Shown in pieces: positions 57,462 to 64,000 of a stretch of 64,000 bases of DNA. Source of the stretch: Klebsiella sp. RHBSTW-00484 (GTDB taxonomy: Bacteria > Pseudomonadota > Gammaproteobacteria > Enterobacterales > Enterobacteriaceae); NCBI RefSeq assembly GCF_013705725.1, contig NZ_CP055482.1, positions 124,001 to 188,000 on the forward strand. Direction: 5' to 3'. Both the position numbers and the translations under genes were made by a program. Numbering within the stretch: the stretch's first letter is position 1; each line of letters begins with the position of its first letter. The notes below the pieces were generated by a model. It was given only the letters and a program-made list of their open reading frames with translations, ran no database searches and was not told where the DNA came from.

Positions 57462-57625
57462 CATAGGGTCACTTCTTGCCGAAAAGTGGTCCTATGAAGC
57501 CTCGACATAGGGTCACTTCTTTGTGAAAAGTGACCCTATGTAGCCAAGACATAGGGTCACTTTTTTTAAAAGTGGCACTATGCGCAAAAAACATAGGGTC
57601 ACTTTTGTTTAAAAAGTGGCACTAG
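57462..57625. repeat. Four tandem 33-35-bp palindromes, period 42-44 bp
   Basis: Units lie at 57462-57496, 57506-57540, 57550-57582 and 57592-57625. Each begins CATAGGGTCACTT and ends with AAGTGGCACTATG or a near form. The second unit has perfect 13-bp arms (CATAGGGTCACTT and AAGTGACCCTATG). The last unit has a degenerate right arm. Repeats of this design are typical of binding arrays in an oriT, a centromere or an origin. Confidence 0.85.
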
Positions 57626-57692
57626 ATATATGTATAACTTAGTAAGTAAAACAGCACTTTTCAGATCACGGTCTCAAAATACCCATGGCAGA

Positions 57693-57705
57693 AAAAGTTA
57701 CTTTT
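57693..57705. repeat. 13-bp palindrome AAAAGTWACTTTT, copy 8
   Basis: AAAAGTTACTTTT on the right side of the oriT candidate, extended by GGCAG and CTGCC arms (57687-57710). Confidence 0.8.
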
Positions 57706-57890
57706 CTGCCGCGCTTAAATGCGCCCATCTCAGCCGTTCCCGTGTTCATCTGGAGCTGCGCACTATCTGTATTCCTCACGCCTCCGAAGCCCCACCTCAA
57801 AATTCTCGATAAAAATCACGGAAAAAAGTCCTGTTTGTGAAAAAAAAATAAAAACCACTTCGGTATAGTGATTTCACATCAGGAGGTCAC

Positions 57891-58376
57891 ATGTCTAATT
57901 CGAAACTAATAAAGTCACTAGAATTATCACGCAGTTTGATGCGTTCACAAATCGAGGTTCTGCGGGAGGCAGCTGAAGACCTTTGCACAAATTACTGGAT
58001 CGAGTGGAAAGAACGGAATCATCTGGAGATTAATTTACCCCGGCCTAACAATACGCTAAAGCGTGAGTATCTGGGTTCGTATGCGCCGAAAATTGAATTA
58101 ATCGGTAATGCCAAAAAAGTTACAATCACCTGGCATAAGTTCAGCCCGTTTAAAACCAGGTCTCCCAGTCATATGTCGAAACGGATTTCTGCGATGAAAA
58201 GCGGAAAATATTCGAAAAGCTGCTTTGTTAATCATGCCTTCTGGGAATATGAAATGATCGAAAAAACGGAGGGAGTACTAGAACCCTACAGAGAATTACT
58301 TGAGTTCTATCATACTGCGTATATCGAACTGGGACGCAAAATCCGTAAATACTCAAAATCAGAGGTGGCACAATGA
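57891..58376 (+). CDS. MobI-like auxiliary mobilisation protein
   Basis: This protein has 161 residues. The N-terminal block SLMRSQIEVLREAAEDLCTNYWIEWKERNHLE in parts resembles MobI of SXT and IncC elements. MobI acts with the relaxase at an oriT just upstream of its own gene. AGGAGGT precedes the ATG. The next gene overlaps its stop by four bases. An equivalent in IncHI nomenclature might be TrhR or TrhY, but I do not assign a name. Confidence 0.6.
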   Translation: MSNSKLIKSLELSRSLMRSQIEVLREAAEDLCTNYWIEWKERNHLEINLPRPNNTLKREYLGSYAPKIELIGNAKKVTITWHKFSPFKTRSPSHMSKRISAMKSGKYSKSCFVNHAFWEYEMIEKTEGVLEPYRELLEFYHTAYIELGRKIRKYSKSEVAQ

Positions 58377-59095
58377 CCGACGTAACAATTAATGAAAGCA
58401 AGCAGAAGACACCTGATGTAAATGCCCGCTCCTCTCAGACTCCTGAAGATAGCCGAAGAGCCACGCAAAGTAAAAATGAACATTACGGCATGGCAACAGT
58501 AACTATTACTCCAGGCACGCCAGACTTTAACCGATTTCTTACGGCACGGAATCGTTCCGTAATAAGAGGCTTTAATGATGTTAGCATTGCTATTTCATCA
58601 TTATTCAGGACGGTTAATGCGGTAAAACACCCTGAATTGGTGCAGGCAATTCAGGACTGGTTTAATGAATTGCACGACGAAAACAATTTGATGAAGCAGA
58701 ATCTGGAGGCCCACATCGCCACTATTAAGGTTGATGAAAGTGATCCATTCTTCTCATCAACTGAGTTTTCTCCGTTCAGATTTGAATCTGTCCAGTTAAA
58801 CTTCAACAACCAGAACACGATGCGATTTTATAAGCACATCTTTGAAATGAACAACCTTCTGACCCAGATGTATAAATTCAACTCTCTGGGTCAGCTGCCG
58901 GTTAGCGATTACAACGTAATGGCGCACAATATTATCCGAAGTCTCAACATGTATATCGAACGGGTCAAAAAAACACTTAACGTGTCGCGCCGTGTAAAAG
59001 GTTCTTACAGTCCTGATGAGTTTATCGAAAAGGTAAAACAGTACAAAAGCGTGCAGGCATATATTGCTGCGGAACTATCTGGTAAACGCCAATAA
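58373..59095 (+). CDS. DUF1845-like conjugation-associated protein
   Basis: This 240-residue soluble protein has a disordered N-terminal ~45 residues (Thr/Ser/Gln-rich), then a helical domain with VQLNFNNQNTMRFYKHIF and LTQMYKFNSLGQLP segments. The pattern resembles DUF1845 proteins of integrative conjugative elements. It lies between the MobI-like and relaxase genes, coupled to the first by ATGA, so a role in relaxosome or regulation is likely. Confidence 0.5.
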   Translation: MTDVTINESKQKTPDVNARSSQTPEDSRRATQSKNEHYGMATVTITPGTPDFNRFLTARNRSVIRGFNDVSIAISSLFRTVNAVKHPELVQAIQDWFNELHDENNLMKQNLEAHIATIKVDESDPFFSSTEFSPFRFESVQLNFNNQNTMRFYKHIFEMNNLLTQMYKFNSLGQLPVSDYNVMAHNIIRSLNMYIERVKKTLNVSRRVKGSYSPDEFIEKVKQYKSVQAYIAAELSGKRQ

Positions 59096-59105
59096 GGATT
59101 ATTTG

Positions 59106-62100
59106 ATGAATTTCAGGGCGCTATTCCTAAGTATACAAAGAGTTTTAGGCATCTTCTCCAGTAGGGAGAATGATGTGGCTGAGTTAATGATGAAGGATGT
59201 TTCGAGTCTTTCACCATTTGCTCAGATTATAGGGGATCAGAAATACACTGTACCGGATCACCCGAATCTTGAAGTCCTGAAATTCATTGAGTACCCAACT
59301 CGGCCAGCTGGGATACAAACGTTTAATGAGCAGTCTATTCTTTCTCTTTACAGAGATAAACTGCACTCAATCTCTATGATGCTGGCAATAAGTGATGGAG
59401 ACATCCGTGAGGATGCCTTTACCTTCACCAATCTGGTTTTAAAACCATTGATTGAATACATCCGTTGGATTCATTTACTTCCTGCTTCAGAAAACCACCA
59501 CCATAATGGTATTGGCGGATTGTTGTCACATAGCCTGGAAGTTGCAATGATTTCTTTAAAAAATGCCAATCATTCTGAATTGCGCCCAATTGGGTATCAG
59601 GATGAAGAAGTCATTCGCCGAAAAGTATATCTCTATGCCGCTTTTATCTGTGGCCTTGTGCATGATGCCGGAAAGGTATATGACCTCGATATAGTAAGTC
59701 TGAATCTGAATGAAACTTTAACATGGGCGCCAAGCTCGCAAAGCCTGCTTGACTGGGCACGTGAAAACAATGTTGTCGAATATGAAATACATTGGCGAAA
59801 ACGCATTCATAACCAACATAATATATGGTCAAGCGTTTTCCTTGAGAGAATATTAGATCCGGTCTGTATGTCATTCCTCGACCGTGTCAAAAAGGAGCGC
59901 GTCTATGCAAAAATGGTTACGGCACTGAATGTCTATAACGATGGCAATGACTTTCTGTCCAAATGTGTAAGAACCTCAGATTATTATTCAACGGGAACTG
60001 ACCTTAATGTATTGAGGGACCCGATAATGGGTCTGCGGTCGAATGATGCTGCGGCAAGAGCAATAGGTACCATTAAGCATAACTTCACCAGTATTAATAT
60101 TAATAACTATAAATCCAAACCCATGCACATCATTATTGTAAACGGTGAAGTTTACCTCAATGAAAACGCCTTCCTCGACTTTGTACTTAGTGATTTTGCG
60201 GCCCACAAGTTCAACTTCCCACAGGGGGATGCAGGTAAAACTGTACTAGTAGAGTCGCTGGTTCAACGGGGTTATGTTGAGCCTTACGATGATGAGCGTG
60301 TGGTTCATTATTTTATTCCCGGGACATACTCGGAAAATGAAATAGCCAGCATCTTCCGAAACGGTATCGGTAAGCTGGAATTTTATAATCTCCTGAAACT
60401 TCGCTGGATCGGGTTAATTTTTGACTCATATAAAATCCCGGATTCTGTTCCGGGCCTCTTCAGCGTTAATGCAAATAAAGATTTCATCTATATTGATGAA
60501 CAGAAAACTGTAACAGAATACAGAAGGCCGGTCCCGGGTCGTGAGTCTGTTACCAGAGTAACGGACACCGTAAGCGACGCCATTGAAGATACTCCACAAT
60601 ACGGACTCAAACTCGTGAACGGCCCTGATGCCGACAGTGTCAACGGTAAAAGCAGTGAAAATACTGAAGCCATCACAGAAAGTGTGGAGGCGGCTGGCAC
60701 GGATAAAGCAACCGATATTATTGATCCGCAGGTTACTACGCCAACAGATACAGCCGGAACAGGCGGCTTGGATGAAAAGGAACGGGTAGAGGAACATGAA
60801 GAGCAGAGTCAGATGCGTCTGGTCGAGCAGCTGCATGAAATGCTTCTGAGCGCCCCACTGCCCCACAACGCAGTCATTAATATTGATTCCGTACCTTACC
60901 TTAATCTCGATGCTGCTATTGCGTTAATCCCTGGTATTGATGAGGCGGCATTTTGTGATGGGCCCTTTTTCCAGCTGACGTACCGTGATGGATCACTGGA
61001 TGGTATGTGGATAGTCCGTGACGTAAACAATCTACGCCTGATACAACTGGGGGATAACTGTGCTGGTATTCAGGTGAGCACCTCGGAACCCCGAACCACT
61101 TCTACGCTGAAGTCGCTTTTTGATACGTCAATGTACCAGCCGTTGGATATCCCTGAAAGTCCATCATTAAACGAAGCGGTTTCGCCCCCACAAACACCGC
61201 TTGATCTCCCTCCGGCGCGACTGAATACCCCCCAGGCTGTAGAGGCCAATTCGGTAGCTGAACAGATTAACGCCCACTCCGAACCGGAGACCGTCACTGC
61301 TTCTGAGTATGAGCAATATGGCCACCTGCTGGAAGAAACCCTAGATAGCGATAGTGAGGCATATTCTGACTTTATAGTCGCCGACAACTCTGTGGTTGAA
61401 CCCCCCCAGCCTGAGGCGAAAAATAGCGATGTCGCCGAATTCCATGATGAAACAGACCAGGTCGTTGCGCCCGGTAAATTGAATGATCCTGAGGATACCA
61501 GAGAGCCACCAGCTCCCAATACAACCGGGAAAGAAGTAATTTTAACAAGTCCTGTGTCATCACAGGACCCTATAAAATCGGAACCCGCCGGGGAGAAAGC
61601 GAACCATCTATCTCCGGCCCTGGCTCGTCTGTTTGCGGTAAACACTCAAGCAGAGAAGAAGCATGAAAATCCGCCGGTCACGACTCCAGTGAAAGAAGCC
61701 TTTAATCGATCCAACTCTGCCACAGTTCAGGCTCCTATTGCCGTTGACCAACCTGGTGCAGAAGAAAAGGAGACACTGGAAGATTTTACCCTGCTAAGTG
61801 GCGGTGAAGTTACAGAACTTGAATACGTCGAAATTGCCACAATGCTTCACCACATTCTGACTAAGTTATCTGGGTCGTTTAAAAGAAAGCGGAAAAACCG
61901 ATTCATGGTTTTGACCCAGAACACCTTTTTTCTGACCCAGTCATGTGTTGAAAAATACGGGACGCAGTTAAATGCGCCTGAGCTTTTTAACCAGCTTCCT
62001 CAATACCAGGTCACCTCCGGCGCCATAGTCAATACAAAATGTTTCGCATTCAACATGCCAACTCTGGTAGCCGCATCCGACCGGGCAAAGGTCGATATTG

Positions 62101-62141
62101 AGTTAATCATTAACACACTTAAAGATGTAGGGAATCTATAA
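59106..62141 (+). CDS. traI: MOB_H relaxase (TraI_2 type)
   Basis: This protein has 1011 residues from the ATG at 59106, behind AAGGAT. The N-terminal domain has the MOB_H signature: the three-His motif HHHNGIGGLLSHSLEVAMISL (in pieces) near residue 130 and the HD motif LVHDAGKVYDLD near residue 180. Residues ~490-780 are an acidic, Pro/Thr/Ser-rich linker. The last ~80 residues form the TraI_2 C-terminal domain (FKRKRKNRFMVLTQNTFF). It nicks oriT and leads the strand into the recipient. Its stop overlaps the coupling-protein start (TAATG). Confidence 0.9.
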   Translation: MNFRALFLSIQRVLGIFSSRENDVAELMMKDVSSLSPFAQIIGDQKYTVPDHPNLEVLKFIEYPTRPAGIQTFNEQSILSLYRDKLHSISMMLAISDGDIREDAFTFTNLVLKPLIEYIRWIHLLPASENHHHNGIGGLLSHSLEVAMISLKNANHSELRPIGYQDEEVIRRKVYLYAAFICGLVHDAGKVYDLDIVSLNLNETLTWAPSSQSLLDWARENNVVEYEIHWRKRIHNQHNIWSSVFLERILDPVCMSFLDRVKKERVYAKMVTALNVYNDGNDFLSKCVRTSDYYSTGTDLNVLRDPIMGLRSNDAAARAIGTIKHNFTSININNYKSKPMHIIIVNGEVYLNENAFLDFVLSDFAAHKFNFPQGDAGKTVLVESLVQRGYVEPYDDERVVHYFIPGTYSENEIASIFRNGIGKLEFYNLLKLRWIGLIFDSYKIPDSVPGLFSVNANKDFIYIDEQKTVTEYRRPVPGRESVTRVTDTVSDAIEDTPQYGLKLVNGPDADSVNGKSSENTEAITESVEAAGTDKATDIIDPQVTTPTDTAGTGGLDEKERVEEHEEQSQMRLVEQLHEMLLSAPLPHNAVINIDSVPYLNLDAAIALIPGIDEAAFCDGPFFQLTYRDGSLDGMWIVRDVNNLRLIQLGDNCAGIQVSTSEPRTTSTLKSLFDTSMYQPLDIPESPSLNEAVSPPQTPLDLPPARLNTPQAVEANSVAEQINAHSEPETVTASEYEQYGHLLEETLDSDSEAYSDFIVADNSVVEPPQPEAKNSDVAEFHDETDQVVAPGKLNDPEDTREPPAPNTTGKEVILTSPVSSQDPIKSEPAGEKANHLSPALARLFAVNTQAEKKHENPPVTTPVKEAFNRSNSATVQAPIAVDQPGAEEKETLEDFTLLSGGEVTELEYVEIATMLHHILTKLSGSFKRKRKNRFMVLTQNTFFLTQSCVEKYGTQLNAPELFNQLPQYQVTSGAIVNTKCFAFNMPTLVAASDRAKVDIELIINTLKDVGNL

Positions 62142-64000
62142 TGGCAAAATCAAAAAGGACCAACCTGCACGCCCAGGAAAACTTTTACAGGCCGATATTG
62201 GAGTACAGAAGTGCCTCAGTACTTTTAATTTGCGCCATAATAATGCTGTTTATGGGGTTTCGATCAGATGGGTTGAATATTGCCCCCATCATTTTGTATA
62301 CCGCTGCCTTCATGCTTTTGGTTTGTTTGTACCGCTGTAAAACGGCATACCCTTATTTGATGGCGCACTGGCGCGTGTTTCAGCGCCAGATTATGTTTAT
62401 TAGCCTTAAATCGCTCAGGTCGATCAACAAAAGTAACTTTTTCTCTAACGAGCGAAAGTACCGCCAGCTGGTACAAGAGTATAAAAAATCCAACCGTCAG
62501 GTACCGGACAGAAAAACCTACTTCTGTAACGGCTTTGAATGGGGTCCCGAGCATGCAGATCGCGCGTATCAAATTGCCAATCTCTCAAGCGATAAAAGAG
62601 AGATAGCCCTGCCATTTGCCCTAAACCCCATAGCGCGGCATTTTGAGGCGATGGCCAGATCCATGGGTGGCAGTAACGCCATTTTTGCTGTTGATAAACG
62701 GGCGCCAATTTTTGTTACCGAAGATAACTGGTTCGGCCATACCCTCATTACCGGAAACGTCGGTACCGGTAAAACAGTCCTTCAGCGGTTATTGAGCATC
62801 AGTATGCTGCATTTAGGCCACGTCATTGTGGTTATTGATCCAAAGAACGACGCAGATTGGCGGCAGTCACTTATGGATGAAGCGGCGGAACTTGGGTTGC
62901 CATTTTATAAGTTTCACCCTGCCCAGCCTTCTTCTTCAGTGTGTATTGATGTCTGCAACGCTTATACCAATGTTTCGGACCTCACCTCACGCCTTCTTAG
63001 TCTGGTTTCGGTTCCCGGGGAAGTTAACCCATTCGTACAATATGCCGAGGCTCTCGTTTCAACTGTGATCACCGGTCTGTCTTACACGGATAAAAAACCG
63101 TCGATATATCTCATTCATAAAAACATGAAAAGCCACATGGCAATCCTGAACCTCACCGTAAAAGTTCTGGAATGCTGTTATGCACGGCTCTACGGGCCCG
63201 ATGTATGGATGGAAAAGGTGAAATATTCTTCGAATGATACTCTACAAGTCCGCTTTAAGCGCCTTGTTGAATGGTTTTCTGCCCACTTCTTGAATTATGA
63301 AGGTGCCGAGCCCATTGATTGGATTGATACCGTCGGCCGGTTAGTAGATTATTCTTTGTCTGATCCTGAGCACATGTCAAAAATGACAGCGGGTATTATG
63401 CCGCTGTTCAGTCGTCTGACCGAACAACCACTGAATGAATTGCTTTCGCCGTCACCTAATTCACTCACTTCGCGTGAAATAGTCACTTCAGATGGAATAT
63501 TCAGTACCGGAGGTGTTCTCTATATCTCGCTCGATGGTCTTTCCAACCCGGAATCCGCCCGGGCTATTTCGCAGTTGATAATGTCAGACCTGACGTCCTG
63601 CGCGGGTAGTCGCTATAACTCTGATGATGGTGATATGTCCTCACATTCAAGGATCAGTATTTTCGTCGACGAAGCACACTCCGCAATCAACAATTCAATG
63701 ATAAACTTACTCGCTCAGGGTCGTGCCGCACAAATTGCATTGTTTATTTGCACGCAAACCATTTCCGATTTTATTGCAGCAGCAAACGTTGAGACTGCAA
63801 ATCGTATTACGGGTCTGTGTAACAATTACATTAGCCTGCGGGTAAACGACACCCCAACGCAAACGCTGGTTGTAGAAAACTTTGGTAAAAGTCCAATTAG
63901 TACAAATATGGTCACGTATACGACAGGATCAGAAACCACTTTGCCGCATAATAACTTCTCTGGTTCGATATCAGAAAGAAAGCAAACAACGCTGGAAGAA
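62141..64000 (+). CDS. traG: Type IV coupling protein TraG/TraD family (3' end outside window)
   Basis: The first 620 residues are visible. Two N-terminal membrane helices (about 27-43 and 48-65) precede the ATPase with Walker A NVGTGKTVLQ and Walker B ISIFVDEAHSA. LLAQGRAAQIALFICTQTISDF is the Gln-containing motif of VirD4-type proteins. It delivers the relaxase-DNA complex to the mating channel. The ATG overlaps the relaxase stop. The frame is still open at the window end. AAAAGTAACTTTT lies inside at 62429. Confidence 0.92.
   Translation, partial: MAKSKRTNLHAQENFYRPILEYRSASVLLICAIIMLFMGFRSDGLNIAPIILYTAAFMLLVCLYRCKTAYPYLMAHWRVFQRQIMFISLKSLRSINKSNFFSNERKYRQLVQEYKKSNRQVPDRKTYFCNGFEWGPEHADRAYQIANLSSDKREIALPFALNPIARHFEAMARSMGGSNAIFAVDKRAPIFVTEDNWFGHTLITGNVGTGKTVLQRLLSISMLHLGHVIVVIDPKNDADWRQSLMDEAAELGLPFYKFHPAQPSSSVCIDVCNAYTNVSDLTSRLLSLVSVPGEVNPFVQYAEALVSTVITGLSYTDKKPSIYLIHKNMKSHMAILNLTVKVLECCYARLYGPDVWMEKVKYSSNDTLQVRFKRLVEWFSAHFLNYEGAEPIDWIDTVGRLVDYSLSDPEHMSKMTAGIMPLFSRLTEQPLNELLSPSPNSLTSREIVTSDGIFSTGGVLYISLDGLSNPESARAISQLIMSDLTSCAGSRYNSDDGDMSSHSRISIFVDEAHSAINNSMINLLAQGRAAQIALFICTQTISDFIAAANVETANRITGLCNNYISLRVNDTPTQTLVVENFGKSPISTNMVTYTTGSETTLPHNNFSGSISERKQTTLEE
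62429..62441. repeat. 13-bp palindrome AAAAGTWACTTTT, copy 9
   Basis: AAAAGTAACTTTT inside the coupling-protein gene. Confidence 0.8.

Larger units (their letters stand above)
57135..57890 (+). other. oriT: Candidate origin of transfer region (oriT)
   Basis: This 756-bp non-coding region lies between the divergent regulator genes and a MobI-like gene that is followed by the relaxase. In SXT and IncC elements oriT lies directly upstream of mobI. It contains four long CATAGGGTCACTT palindromes (57462-57625) flanked by AAAAGTWACTTTT copies at 57209 and 57693. The second of these is extended by GGCAG and CTGCC arms. The nick site cannot be placed by eye. Confidence 0.55.

Noticed and set aside
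57462..57625. CRISPR array
   Set aside because: The units are palindromic almost over their whole length, the spacers are 9 bp and no cas genes are near, so this is a protein-binding or structural array.
57630..57812. 60-codon frame inside the oriT candidate
   Set aside because: It has no ribosome-binding site, and its sequence is shaped by the palindrome at 57687-57710.

Overview
The window is a mosaic, and most of it looks like the backbone of a large enterobacterial conjugative plasmid of the IncHI2/R478 type. That assignment rests on gene content, not on a database match. The supporting content is an F-like mating-pair set (TraF, TraH, TraG), an HD-type (MOB_H) relaxase with its coupling protein, several Dsb-like thiol oxidoreductases, a TerY/TerX/PP2C/kinase block and an arsenic operon. 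The first 7.4 kb is visibly GC-richer than the rest and looks imported from another proteobacterium.

Layout. (1) 1-8816 is the right part of a Tn21-subfamily transposon. Its cargo is a TetR fragment, a membrane-fusion protein, an ABC permease and ATPase, a cytochrome c'-like protein and an outer-membrane factor. These are followed by res, tnpR and a tnpA with a large in-frame internal deletion. Its 38-bp terminal repeat is split by an IS4321/IS5075-type element of 1327 bp. (2) 8817-15500 is an accessory cluster: a DUF134 regulator, a NifX/NifB-like protein with a Cys/His tail, a tiny ORF, a thioesterase, Dps, an ArsR-family regulator, a CoA-disulfide reductase-rhodanese fusion and a membrane methyltransferase. 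A 1331-bp IS2-like element is inserted in it. (3) 15598-25703 holds an ISKpn26-like element with a dead transposase, then backbone genes: DUF4942, a coiled-coil protein, DUF1173, a Dcm-like methylase, a secreted nuclease and small membrane proteins. (4) 25704-35174 holds two IS1202-group (ISNCY) elements in tandem. The first is 7188 bp and carries sulP, usp and arsC-B-R-H between its ends. The second is 2278 bp, the length I recall for ISKpn21, and carries one unknown gene. Each element is bounded by TTATA, and the second abuts a chromosomal-dif-like XerC/XerD site at 35180-35207. (5) 35940-43540 holds IS5 and then a TerY-TerX-TerY-TerY-PP2C-kinase block. (6) 43844-64000 is the transfer region: DsbA- and DsbC-like proteins, a lipoprotein, a lytic transglycosylase, a HAD protein, TraG/TraH/TraF on the minus strand, an FlhC-like regulator, an origin-of-transfer candidate with four long palindromes, a MobI-like protein, the relaxase and the coupling protein, which runs off the end.

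Two observations stand out. The first is the tandem pair of cargo-bearing IS1202-group elements stacked at one dif-like site, so that arsenic resistance appears to have arrived as the cargo of an insertion sequence. The second is a 13-bp odd palindrome, AAAAGTWACTTTT, found nine times and only in backbone DNA, both inside and between genes. It looks like a plasmid-wide binding site whose protein is not evident here.

Gene names such as trhF/trhH/trhG, terX and insH are given by recognition of the protein families. Where I did not recognise a protein I say so.
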